The notes under the pieces: model-generated
Told to the model about the DNA's origin: nothing
Database searches by the model: none
Seen by the model: only the letters and a program-made list of their open reading frames with translations
Part shown: piece after piece, positions 18,107 to 26,768 of the stretch
How positions within the stretch are numbered: position 1 is the stretch's first letter
How the letters are laid out: every line of letters begins with the position of its first letter
Made by a program: the position numbers and the translations under genes
NCBI RefSeq assembly: GCF_008365315.1
Contig: NZ_CP043507.1
Location: 101,010-165,009, forward strand
From: Acetobacter vaccinii
GTDB lineage: Bacteria > Pseudomonadota > Alphaproteobacteria > Acetobacterales > Acetobacteraceae
Reading direction: 5' to 3'
DNA length: 64,000 nucleotides

Positions 18107-18255
18107 CTGCTACACTCTCTCATTTCCATGCGCGACTATCTATAGCGCAAAATCGCGATAGTTTCAGCAAGAAGCCATGAGAGATATCTTCTGGCATAAT
18201 TTACATCTCCTTCGACAATGAAGGCCGATTGAAGGCTCGTCGTGTGGAGAAGATT

Positions 18256-19002
18256 ATGAATATTGCAGGAAAGGTTGCTCTGGTGACCGGAGCATCCAGT
18301 GGCATTGGTGCGGCAACAGCGCGCAAACTCGCAACAGAAGGAATCACAGTTGGCCTGGCGGCACGTCGTCATGATCGCCTGGAAACGCTTGTCAGTGAGA
18401 TTACCAAGGCTGGCGGTCACGCTATTCCTCTGGTGACGGACGTTACTGATCTTGTCTCGTGTCAAGAAGCGGCAAAGAGCTTGATCGCCCAATTTGGAAG
18501 GATTGATGTTCTGGTCAACAACGCGGGTCTAATGCCCCTATCCAGCGTTGACAGCCTGAAAGTGGACGAATGGCAGCAGATGGTGGACGTCAATATATCC
18601 GGTGCTCTCAATGCAACGGCAGCCGTTCTTCCGCAGATGATCGCACAGCATTCGGGTCATATTTTCAACATGTCCTCGATTGCAGGCCGGAAGGTCTTTA
18701 CGGGTCTCGCCGTTTATTGTGCCACCAAGGCTGCGGTGACAGCGTTTTCAGACGGCCTAAGAATGGAGATCGGACCAAAGCATAATATCCGCGTTACCTG
18801 CATTCAGCCGGGAGCCGTAAAATCAGAGCTTTACGATCACATTACAGATGCTGATTACCGCAAACAGATGGATGACCTTGCAGCGTCCATGACCTTTCTC
18901 GAGGGCGAGGACATAGCAGACAGTATCCTTTTTGCTCTGAAATCACCTGCACGTATGGATGTTGCAGAACTGTTTGTTCTTCCGACTGAACAGGGATGGT
19001 GA
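18256..19002 (+). CDS. Short-chain dehydrogenase/reductase (YdfG-like)
   Basis: 248 aa from the ATG at 18256 (GGAGA 8 bp upstream; an upstream Met at 18229 lacks a site). Cofactor motif TGASSGIG (residues about 10-17), NNAG, catalytic Ser (SSIAG) and YxxxK (YCATK), then PGAVKSEL. Classical NADP-dependent SDR; substrate unknown, with YdfG/clavaldehyde-type relatives. Likely controlled by the divergent AraC regulator. Confidence 0.9.
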   Translation: MNIAGKVALVTGASSGIGAATARKLATEGITVGLAARRHDRLETLVSEITKAGGHAIPLVTDVTDLVSCQEAAKSLIAQFGRIDVLVNNAGLMPLSSVDSLKVDEWQQMVDVNISGALNATAAVLPQMIAQHSGHIFNMSSIAGRKVFTGLAVYCATKAAVTAFSDGLRMEIGPKHNIRVTCIQPGAVKSELYDHITDADYRKQMDDLAASMTFLEGEDIADSILFALKSPARMDVAELFVLPTEQGW

Positions 19003-19042
19003 ACAGGAACTGATTGCCAACTGAGCTTAGGAGTCAGGCACC

Positions 19043-19954
19043 CTACCGTCGAAAAGAGGCTTCAGGCTGGAAAGCCTCTTGAAGCTCGGTCACAAAGACC
19101 CGCAGCTTTGGTGTCATAACCGGACCTGCGTTATAGAGCAGGTGCACGGGCCTGTCCGGAACTTTCCACCTGGGCATAAGCCGGACAAGCCGTTTGCTTT
19201 TAATATCTGGAAGCAGAGCCTGCTCATATCCCAGCAGAATGCCATCGCCACCAAGAGCTGCAGAATGCAGAACACTTGAATCATTACTGATTATCTTCCC
19301 GGACACGGTGACAGGTCGCGTAACGCTCCCCTGAGAAAGGTGCCACGTGGTTACAGGGCCGCCGGAGTTTTCATATAGGAGACACTCGTGGCGCATCAGA
19401 TCTTCGGGCTGCCCTGGAAAACCGTGTTTTTCCAGATAGGTTTGAGCCGCGCAGATGACCCGACGATAGGCCGTCAAAGGACGACTGACCGCTGTAAGGT
19501 CCGTCTCCAGTTCACCAATTCGGATCACAGCCTCATGACCATCCATTGTGGGGTGAACCAGTTGGTCTGTCAGGGATAAATGCACTTGAATTTCTGGGTA
19601 TCTTTTTTGAAAACTGTGAATAAATGATAGAAATACCGTTCGCCCGAAGGTGACTGGGACGCTGACAGATAATGTGCCGCGCGGTGTGCCAAGCGTATTG
19701 GCTGCCAGACTGTCAGCTCGTTCAGCAGCCTGCAGAACAAGCCGACATTGCTCGCAATAGAGCCGTCCTGTTTCAGTCAGACTTTGCCGACGTGTCGTTC
19801 GATGCAACAGGCGAGCACCAAGGTGATGCTCCAGAGCCTCTATATGCTTGGCGACCATCTGCGGCGACAAAGTCAGATGCTGGGAGGCCGCAGCAAAGGA
19901 CCCCAACTCCACGACCTTGATAAAAATCTTCATGCTGGTTAACCGGTCAAGCAT
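19043..19954 (-). CDS. LysR-family transcriptional regulator
   Basis: 303 aa. N-terminal winged helix (MLDRLTSMKIFIKVVELGSFAAASQHLTLSPQMVAKHIEALEHHLGARLLHRTTRRQSLTETG) and a LysR substrate-binding domain with GTLSVSVPVTFGR. The crg/DsdC-like subgroup often regulates a neighbouring divergent oxidoreductase gene. The divergent neighbour here is the YCII gene at 20070 with the MBL gene after it. Confidence 0.92.
   Translation of the reverse strand: MLDRLTSMKIFIKVVELGSFAAASQHLTLSPQMVAKHIEALEHHLGARLLHRTTRRQSLTETGRLYCEQCRLVLQAAERADSLAANTLGTPRGTLSVSVPVTFGRTVFLSFIHSFQKRYPEIQVHLSLTDQLVHPTMDGHEAVIRIGELETDLTAVSRPLTAYRRVICAAQTYLEKHGFPGQPEDLMRHECLLYENSGGPVTTWHLSQGSVTRPVTVSGKIISNDSSVLHSAALGGDGILLGYEQALLPDIKSKRLVRLMPRWKVPDRPVHLLYNAGPVMTPKLRVFVTELQEAFQPEASFRR
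19054..19080. other. 9-bp inverted repeat at the convergent gene ends
   Basis: AAGAGGCTT (19054-19062) and AAGCCTCTT (19072-19080) with a 9-nt loop lie just inside the 3' end of the LysR gene, between convergent stops. There is no T run, so terminator function is uncertain. Confidence 0.35.
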
Positions 19955-20069
19955 TCATCATCCTCAGTTGTGACTGATGTCTCGTATCGACAATTTATCC
20001 AGCGAAAAAGAGGAATATGCTGAAGGCTTCGAGTGATTGGCAAGTCCAGTTCTGATGGAGACTTTCGAA

Positions 20070-20399
20070 ATGCCTGTTTATCTTGTGCGCATGGACCACC
20101 CTGACGGCGAGGGATGGGGACAGCATGTCGCAGCACACGTGTTGTATCTCAGGCACCTTATTCAGGAAGGCAGCCTGCTGGCCTCCGGTCCGTTGAAAGG
20201 GACCCCATTGCGCTCCGGCTTTCTGATTATGAAAGGTGCCAATCGGCAGGAGATTGACGTAATGATTGCCGGTGATCCCTTCGCATTAGAAGATTTGATT
20301 TACGATCTGCGCATTGAAGAATGGGATCCTCTGTTTGGTTGCCTTTCAGATCATGCGACAGGGGCTCTCCCGCAAGAATTGAAGTCTATTTTTCCTTGA
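20070..20399 (+). CDS. YCII-family protein
   Basis: 109 aa from the ATG at 20070 (GGAG 7 bp upstream). YCII fold hallmarks: MPVYLVRMDHP, AHVLYLRHLIQEGSLLASGPL, and GDPFALEDLIYDLRIEEWDPLFG. The conserved His near VAAHVLYL and Asp in GDPF line the YCII pocket. Exact reaction unknown; relatives are dehydratase or dehalogenase-like partners in aromatic degradation. 48 bp before the MBL gene, same strand. Confidence 0.82.
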   Translation: MPVYLVRMDHPDGEGWGQHVAAHVLYLRHLIQEGSLLASGPLKGTPLRSGFLIMKGANRQEIDVMIAGDPFALEDLIYDLRIEEWDPLFGCLSDHATGALPQELKSIFP

Positions 20400-20447
20400 T
20401 GGCGACAGTTCTGTATTTTTTAAGAAATAAAAACGAGAGGGAGCCTT

Positions 20448-21341
20448 ATGCTTCTGAACGATCTTCAGTGGTATACTGTGGGGGATGCCCGTATTCTAAA
20501 AATACAGGATCTGACGCTGGCAGAACTCTCTCCAGAACAGTTGTTTCCAGATTGGGACGAAGCAAAAGCTCTTCAGATTTGCCCCCGACTACCTGAAACG
20601 CTGGATAGTTCAGAAACGAAAGTCCTTTTGAGCGTTCATAGCTGGCTTATTGAGGATCGCGGTCGAAAAATTCTCATTGATACGGGAGTTGGAAATAACA
20701 AAGCCCGACCTGCGGCCCTGTATTTCGATCACTTGCAGACTGTGTGGCTTGAAAATCTGATGCGCGCTGGTGTCAGTCCAGAAGACATCGATTTTGTTCT
20801 TCTTACCCATCTGCATGTTGATCATGTCGGGTGGAATACACGCCTGCAAAATGGGATCTGGGTTCCGACCTTCCCAAATGCCCGATATGTCTTTTCTAGG
20901 GCCGAATATGATTTTTTTAGCAATCCGGCTCATGATAGCATCCGCAATAAAACCAGTTTCATGACACGCATTGATAGCGTTGATCCGATTATCTCGGTGG
21001 GTCTCGCAGATCAGATTGACGTAGACGGATCCGAAGTTCTTGAAGGAATTTCCTTTCATCCCACACCTGGGCATACGCCACATCATGCATCTGTAGTGCT
21101 GAAATCAGGGATGGAGCGTGCGCTCTTCACGGGTGATGTCATGCATCACCCCATTCAGGTGTGTTTTCCGGAGTGGAGTGCTGTCTTTGATGCAGACCCT
21201 CAGACAGCCATCATATCACGCAAATGGGCTTTGAATTACGCTGTCGAACACGATGCGGCATTATTCACATCGCATTTTCCGATAACATCGGCTGGAAGAG
21301 TGATGACGTCCGACCAGGAAAGGGGTTGGTCTTTCCTCTAG
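20448..21341 (+). CDS. MBL-fold metallo-hydrolase (lactonase-like)
   Basis: 297 aa. Metal-binding motif HLHVDHVGW (HxHxDH), later His in PTPGHTPHHASV, Asp in LFTGDVMHHP and a final His in TSHFP, so the full dinuclear site is present. Closest in layout to quorum-quenching or aryl-lactone lactonases of the MBL group. GGGAG 6 bp before the ATG. Probably co-transcribed with the YCII gene and under the LysR regulator. Confidence 0.88.
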   Translation: MLLNDLQWYTVGDARILKIQDLTLAELSPEQLFPDWDEAKALQICPRLPETLDSSETKVLLSVHSWLIEDRGRKILIDTGVGNNKARPAALYFDHLQTVWLENLMRAGVSPEDIDFVLLTHLHVDHVGWNTRLQNGIWVPTFPNARYVFSRAEYDFFSNPAHDSIRNKTSFMTRIDSVDPIISVGLADQIDVDGSEVLEGISFHPTPGHTPHHASVVLKSGMERALFTGDVMHHPIQVCFPEWSAVFDADPQTAIISRKWALNYAVEHDAALFTSHFPITSAGRVMTSDQERGWSFL

Positions 21342-21379
21342 GGCTGGCATTATGTCTGCTGTTCACCTCGTTCTATTCC

Positions 21380-21508
21380 TTTGCGGACATTCTGCTTTCC
21401 CCCCCCTAATCTGCCTGTCCGCTCAGTGATGCAGGAGCAGACAGGCGGCACTCGCCGTATGTCAGACACGTGAGATAGCGGTTTGATTTCCGCATAACGG
21501 ACACGGGC
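21380..21508 (+). repeat. Repeat E5
   Basis: Left GCGGACAT at 21383-21390, C run of 8, hairpin GCCTGTCCGCT against AGCAGACAGGC, GGCACTCGCC (one change from the other copies), GTAT in place of CTCAT, inner CAGACAC at 21463 and outer CGGACAC at 21498-21504. GAC-to-GAC spacing is 114 bp. The next 450 bp (21509-21960) hold no gene; they become very AT-rich just before the ATPase gene. Confidence 0.85.
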
Positions 21509-21960
21509 AGCACAATCTCTCTCGGGCTAGTTGGGCCGATTACTGACAGCCCGGTTTGGAGCAGAAAACGAGATAATCTGCCGTTGGCGAAGGGGACGCA
21601 CCAGTGGGTGACAACTAAAAATAGACATAGGCCTACGAAGCTGCGTTATTTTCTATCGGCGCGAGGATTGGACAAGATCATCATTAAATTCGAAGGAAAA
21701 AGTAACGACGTCAGCATAGAGACCCAGATTTGAACATGCCACTTAAGGCCGTCCAGTTCACCTGAAACGGCACGAGCCAGATCACACTCCAGAATGAGCA
21801 AACTGTTTCACAGCTGCAAGATATGAACCAGATTGAAATGAAAATTTTCTAGCAAAGCAGGAATAATCATTTATAAATATATTTTCCGACGCATTGAAAA
21901 AAATGTTGATAACAAATAATTTTAATTTTATTATTAAAATATTAAAAAAGGAATGTGTCA

Positions 21961-23568
21961 GTGACTAACATAGAAAAAATTCAGAAAAATCTGATGAATA
22001 TTGAAAAAAGAGCTGAAAAAGTAGATGATGCAAAGCTAAAAGAAACATTTGTTAATGCCACACCACTTCTTGATGTTGTGTCAACAAGTCATAATCAGAT
22101 AATTTTCGGTCGTAGAGGAACTGGGAAAACACATCTTTTGAAGTATATCTCAGATTTGATGAGAGAAAATGGTGACCTAGACGTTTATATAGATTTGAGA
22201 ACCGTTGGGTCGAATGGATCTATTTATAATGATGAGAATTTGTCTACGTCTGAGAGAGCGACACCGTTATTGCTGGATGTTTTGCAGAACATTCATGATA
22301 GTCTTTTAGGCATAATTGTTAGTGATGAAATGTATGATTTGGGAAAGCTCGGCCCATTATTGGATGCATTTGCCGATTCTTGTTCTGCGGTCAAAGTTGT
22401 TGGTACCGTCGAGACATACGAAGAAAAAATGAATGATACAAAACAAGAGGACAAATTATCACTTGGGGCAAATGCTGATTTCAAATCATCTTCATTGAAG
22501 GGTGGGTTTTCTTCCACGGAAACAATTAATAAATCCGAAAAAAAAACGGAGAAAAAAACTGGAAGTCAACGATACTATGTGAATTTTGGAGATGTACAAA
22601 GGACGTTAAAAAACATTATTAATACAATACATGGAAAAAAAATATATGTATTTCTTGATGAGTGGAGTGAGGTGCCTATTATTTTGCAACCATACCTTGC
22701 CGATTTGATTAGGCGATGCATTATTCCTTTGAAAAATATCACAGTGAAAATTGCAGCTATAGAGCATCGGTCTAACCTATCAATATCGAAAGGCAATGGA
22801 GAATATATTGGTCTCGAATTGGGGGCAGATATTGGAGGGGATGTTAGTCTAGATGACTTTATGGTCTTTGATAATGATTCAAAACGATCTGTGCAATTTT
22901 TTTCAGACTTATTATTTAAACACTACAAAGCATCAATAGAAGAAAACGAAAAAATATCCAATTCTGTAGATTTTATACAAGCTCTATTTACTCAAAATAG
23001 TGCATTCGAGGAGTTTGTTCGCTCATGTGAAGGCGTGCCACGCGACGCAGTTTACATGATCTCTATGGCTGCCAGAAAAGCGTTTAACAGAACTATCAAT
23101 ATACACGATATTAGAATTGTTGCTAGAGATTGGTATTCTCGAGATAAATCGCAAATACTTAGGACTATGCCGGCACTGAATGATTTATTAACATGGATTA
23201 TAGAAGAAGTTATTGGAAAACGGCGGTCACGTGCGTTTCTGTTAAAAACAAACGAGCGACATAAATTGATCGATTCCCTCTTTGATGCCCGTTTAATACA
23301 TATTCTAAAGAAAAATATATCTTCTAATGACACTCCAGGTGTGCGTTATGATGTATATAAACTCGATTACGGCTGTTATGTAGATCTAATTTCAAGTAGT
23401 AAAGCACCTCGAGGTTTATTGCTGCAAGGAGACACTCCAGAAAATATAGAAGATGATGGTGAGTTTGAAAGCTTCAATCATCTGGATGTTCCTCCAGACG
23501 ATTATCGATCAATAAGAAGGGCTATTTTAGATTTATCAAAATTTGATAGCCACGCAGAACAGGCTTAA
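21961..23568 (+). CDS. Stand-alone P-loop (ORC/CDC6-like AAA) ATPase
   Basis: 535 aa from the GTG at 21961, 9 bp after AAGGA; another in-frame GTG is two codons upstream. Walker A FGRRGTGKTH sits near residue 50-58 and Walker B KKIYVFLDEWSEVP near 227-239. A Lys/Ser-rich insert lies between them (about 160-205). The C-terminal 300 aa contain a helical and probably winged-helix part. It belongs with archaeal-style ORC/CDC6-like P-loop proteins that occur as single genes in bacterial defence islands; I do not recognise a named system. AT-rich compared with its neighbours, and the only intact non-IS gene between E5 and E6. Confidence 0.8.
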   Translation: MTNIEKIQKNLMNIEKRAEKVDDAKLKETFVNATPLLDVVSTSHNQIIFGRRGTGKTHLLKYISDLMRENGDLDVYIDLRTVGSNGSIYNDENLSTSERATPLLLDVLQNIHDSLLGIIVSDEMYDLGKLGPLLDAFADSCSAVKVVGTVETYEEKMNDTKQEDKLSLGANADFKSSSLKGGFSSTETINKSEKKTEKKTGSQRYYVNFGDVQRTLKNIINTIHGKKIYVFLDEWSEVPIILQPYLADLIRRCIIPLKNITVKIAAIEHRSNLSISKGNGEYIGLELGADIGGDVSLDDFMVFDNDSKRSVQFFSDLLFKHYKASIEENEKISNSVDFIQALFTQNSAFEEFVRSCEGVPRDAVYMISMAARKAFNRTINIHDIRIVARDWYSRDKSQILRTMPALNDLLTWIIEEVIGKRRSRAFLLKTNERHKLIDSLFDARLIHILKKNISSNDTPGVRYDVYKLDYGCYVDLISSSKAPRGLLLQGDTPENIEDDGEFESFNHLDVPPDDYRSIRRAILDLSKFDSHAEQA

Positions 23569-23986
23569 ATACTATTACTATTTTGGCAGAATCTCTTGTG
23601 GGGACCGAAGTAGAAGGTTTCCACAGTCTGGATATTGTCCGATAGATGGCCGCAGTATGCGATCAAGAATAGTCTGTCGTTGTTACTGGCAGACTGGGGT
23701 GTCGAAGTAGACCAGTGACGCTTGTTTCCGCCCGACCCCCGTGAGGTGCCAAGACTGGAGATAAGACGTAGGCCATCATGGTCATAAGAGCGTGTCGGTA
23801 CAGGCCTGTCCATGATCGCGCCTCAAGGTAATGGAGGCCCAGTTCCTCCTTGAGTTGCTGATGTGTTATTCGCAGACTCATCCGGCTTTGATCGCAGCGG
23901 TCAGTGGCCTAAGGGCTGTGTCAGCAGGCAGGTTGTGCAGATAGCATTTCCGTTCTCCGATGGAACGGTGCTCACCAATAAGCTAG

Positions 23987-24841
23987 GGCGTGTCGTCAGT
24001 TAATTCCGATGATGGCGGAGACGAGTTGCACTGCTGCGAGGAAGGTCGATTTCAGTTTGTCGTAGCGTGTTGCAATGCCCCTGAACTGCTTCAGCTTGGC
24101 GAAGAAGCGTTCGATTTCGTTTCTGTTTTTGTAGAGCTGGAAGCTGATTTTCCGTGGATTGCGTCGGTTTTTCCTTGAAGGGATAACCGGTGCGATCTGC
24201 CGTTCTTCGAGCTTTTCGATAAGCGGGCCAGCATCATAAGCCTTGTCGGCAATGATGGCTTCGGGGCCGACTTCGTCCAGCAAGGGGTCTGCTTCCGTGA
24301 TATCCGCTCTCTGCCCGGGCGTCAGGGATAGCATCACAGCCTTTCCTGCGGCATCGACAACAGCGTGGATTTTTGTGGTCAGTCCGCCACGGGACCGTCC
24401 GATGGCCTGATCTGCGCCCCTTTTTTACGGGCGCCGGCGCTATGCTGGTGAGCACGGACTATCGTGCTGTCGATCATCATGTATTCGTTGTCGTGGTCAG
24501 CCGCCAGATTCCGGAAAATACGCTCGATCACACCGCTTTCGCACCAGCGGCGCAGTCGCCGATGGACGTTCTTCCAGTCTCCAAAACGGGTCGGCAGATC
24601 ACGCCAGGGAATGCCTGCGCGGTAGCGATACAGAACCGCTTCCACAAACAAACGGTTATCCGTGGCCGTACCGTCAACGTGGCCCTCACGACCCGGGAGA
24701 AGGTCTTTTATCCGAGCCCACTGATCATCGCTCAGACCATACCGTCGCATCTCTGTATCTCCCCGAAAAACAGAGAGAAAACATCACAGATCAAACAGGA
24801 GTACAAGCCTCATGCCACTCCCCCCTAACTGACGACACGCC
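23987..24841 (-). mobile_element. IS5-family (IS427-group) insertion sequence, 855 bp
   Basis: Ends carry the 16-bp inverted repeat GGCGTGTCGTCAGTTA. The element is flanked on both sides by CTAG (23983-23986 and 24842-24845), the YTAR target duplication typical of the IS427 group. It is inserted in the IS701 pseudogene, so it is younger than that element's decay. Confidence 0.9.
23996..24750 (-). CDS. IS427-group transposase made by -1 frameshifting (orfA/orfB)
   Basis: orfA (24750-24379, 123 aa) carries RRYGLSDDQWARIKDLLPG and the first catalytic Asp region MIDSTIVRAHQHSAGARKKG. orfB (to 23996) continues GADQAIGRSRGGLTTKIHAVVDAAG..., ADKAYDAGPL and the final RNEIERFFAKLKQFRGIATRYDK. The join falls at an A6G slippery run (24420-24426 on the coding strand), so a normal programmed -1 shift gives the full DDE enzyme. 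Likely active. Confidence 0.88.
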
Positions 24842-25034
24842 CTAGGCTCATTCCCCGGGCATATGCATGGGCCATGCGACCACCGATACGTTGGGCTGGA
24901 CCACATGCAACGCGTATTTGTATAGTTGCAAAGTAGGCTGCCAGGCAACCTTGGGTCCCAAGATGCCAACTGATCCTGCGCCATGTGGCAGTTTCCAATA
25001 TCTTATGGGGAGGAACAGAGTGCTGATCCGGTAA

Positions 25035-25265
25035 CGGATGCAGCCGAGATGGTCCTCGAATTCGAGGACTTGCATGCTGACAAAGCGTTCGACAGTACCA
25101 CCATCATCGCTGAACTCGACAAAAGGGAAGATACGGCTGTCATTTCCCATCCCCCAAGGCGCTCCAGGCTGCAGCCACTAGATCGGGAAATGTATAAATG
25201 GCGACATCTGATCGAGAACTTCTTCTGCAAGCTCAAGGAGTTCAAACAGATCGCAATGCGCCAAT
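25035..25265 (+). pseudogene. C-terminal fragment of another IS5-family transposase
   Basis: Encodes ADKAFDSTTIIAELDKRE...SRLQPLDREMYKWRHLIENFFCKLKEFKQIAMR, the IS5 C-terminal DDE part. It stops at IAMR, a few bases before repeat E6 begins, while the family normally continues YDKTDxSF. The fragment is therefore cut at the repeat boundary. Confidence 0.8.
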
Positions 25266-25266
25266 A

Positions 25267-25395
25267 AAACCGACCTTCCGTTTCCCCCCCCCCTGAACTG
25301 CCTGTCCGCCCAAGGAACGTGAAGCGGACAGGCGGCAGACGCCTCATCTCAGGCATAATTATCAGTATAATGAATTACGAAAAGCAGACGTCGGC
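25267..25395 (+). repeat. Repeat E6
   Basis: Left CCGAC at 25270-25274, C run of 10, hairpin GCCTGTCCGC against GCGGACAGGC (a fully paired 10-bp stem with a changed loop), GGCAGACGCC and CTCAT, inner AGGCAT at 25351 and outer CAGACGT at 25385-25391. GAC-to-GAC is 115 bp and inner-to-outer 35 bp. The next 300 bp (25396-25692) contain no gene and end in an AT-rich leader. Confidence 0.87.
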
Positions 25396-25692
25396 AAAAG
25401 ACAACGAACTTCATGCGTGATCTGCAGGAAGATTCACGCTCTCGTCATCCATCGGATGCATTTCTGCGCCCATGTGGCGTCTGGATTGTGGTCGCATAAT
25501 TCCGATGTCCTCCGATTATTACGGTAGACAGGAAATCACACAGTACGCATCAAAACTAGCGGATATATAGAACCCATCCATTGTCTGCATGGCAGTCATA
25601 TGCAGATTGTCGCAGATCAAAGTGTTGCTGACATTAACGACATTGGCTAGAATAAATAAAAAGTCATTAATTGCGGTGTAAATTTTAAAGAA

Positions 25693-26763
25693 ATGATTAA
25701 TTTTAAGAAGATTTCAGATCTAGATAAATTTAATTATATAATAGGCGATAATGGATCTGGGAAAAGCTTATTTTTAGCGAATAAAGCCACTGAATTATCT
25801 TTATGCCGTCCAGTAATAGTAATTTCTTTTGGAACCTTTGATAAATTCACGTATGGGTCTCGTCCCAAAATGACGGCAAATGGCTCCTATACATATCAAG
25901 GAAACCGTACCGTTGGTAACGGAATTCATAACGGCACCATGTCTGCAAATGTTGTCATTTTATATACGAAAATCATAAATAAAAAACGCTTAAAAAACAT
26001 AAATGATTTTTTAGAATCAATTGGATTTGATAAAAGAGTTGGTATTTCTTACAGAGAAACCAAATCAAAAAGTCAATATCGATTTGATATGGTAGATTTA
26101 AATGCGAGTTACATAAAAAATAACCATGAAATTCTCAGTGCAAAAGAAAAGCCTTTCGAAGGAGTATTTTATAAAAAAGGACAGCATTTTTTGTTCTCGA
26201 GTTTGAGTTCTGGAGAGCAGCTCATTATTTCGACCGCCTTAAAAATCATTGCCAATTCACAAGATGATGCATGTTTCTTCATTGATGAGCCTGAGATTAG
26301 TCTACATGTTGAGTGGCAAGTAAAATGGCCAGAAAAATTCCAATCTTTGCTTTCGATAGATTCAAACACCACTGCCTATATTGCGACACACTCACCGGTT
26401 ATTATATCTAGCGCCCTTAAGTCTGGAGCGAATTGTTTCTATATGAAAGAAGGAGATCTTATCAAAATAGATGAAAATGACTTCAACGTAGAAGGAATTA
26501 TATTCAACGAATTCAATACGATCACTCCGGATAATAAATATTTATACACTGAGTTAGCCGATGTTATCTCTTCTGCGGTAGAAAAATTGAGCACAGGAGG
26601 CGCATCTGCGCCTGAAGAGGTGCGGAAAGATTTTGAGAAATTGAAAGAGAAAATTTCTAATACCTCCAAAACAATGGCGAGCGCTGATGCAGCAAGCAAA
26701 ACGATCAAGGATTTTGAATTAGCTATTGAAGATTTAATTCGACTTTCTGAAGATTTGATCTAA
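25693..26763 (+). CDS. ptuA: Septu-like defence ATPase (PtuA-type)
   Basis: 356 aa ABC/SMC-like ATPase. Walker A GDNGSGKS (18-25), signature LSSGEQ (171-176), Walker B CFFIDEPE (194-201) followed by ISLH, and the H-loop ATHSP (231-235). There is no long coiled coil, and a Lys/Glu-rich helix closes the C-terminus. With the HNH gene 5 bp downstream it forms the PtuA-PtuB pair of Septu, an anti-phage system in which the ATPase scaffold controls the HNH nuclease. AT-rich, consistent with transfer. No reverse transcriptase or retron RNA is visible next to it, so a retron-linked version is unlikely. Confidence 0.82.
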   Translation: MINFKKISDLDKFNYIIGDNGSGKSLFLANKATELSLCRPVIVISFGTFDKFTYGSRPKMTANGSYTYQGNRTVGNGIHNGTMSANVVILYTKIINKKRLKNINDFLESIGFDKRVGISYRETKSKSQYRFDMVDLNASYIKNNHEILSAKEKPFEGVFYKKGQHFLFSSLSSGEQLIISTALKIIANSQDDACFFIDEPEISLHVEWQVKWPEKFQSLLSIDSNTTAYIATHSPVIISSALKSGANCFYMKEGDLIKIDENDFNVEGIIFNEFNTITPDNKYLYTELADVISSAVEKLSTGGASAPEEVRKDFEKLKEKISNTSKTMASADAASKTIKDFELAIEDLIRLSEDLI

Positions 26764-26768
26764 ATTGT

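Larger units (their letters stand above)
23600..25010 (-). pseudogene. Decayed IS701-family transposase, interrupted by an IS5-family element
   Basis: Right part (about 24846-25000) reads GILGPKVAWQPTLQLYKYALHVVQPN...MHMPGE. After removal of the IS at 23987-24841 it continues with AWLIGEHRSIGERKCYLHNLPADTALRPLTAAIKAG. A frameshift then leads to HQQLKEELGLHYLEARSWTGLYRHALMTMMAY, the C-terminal signature of IS701 transposases. Stops and shifts show it is dead. The region 23569-23660 adds no gene. Confidence 0.75.
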
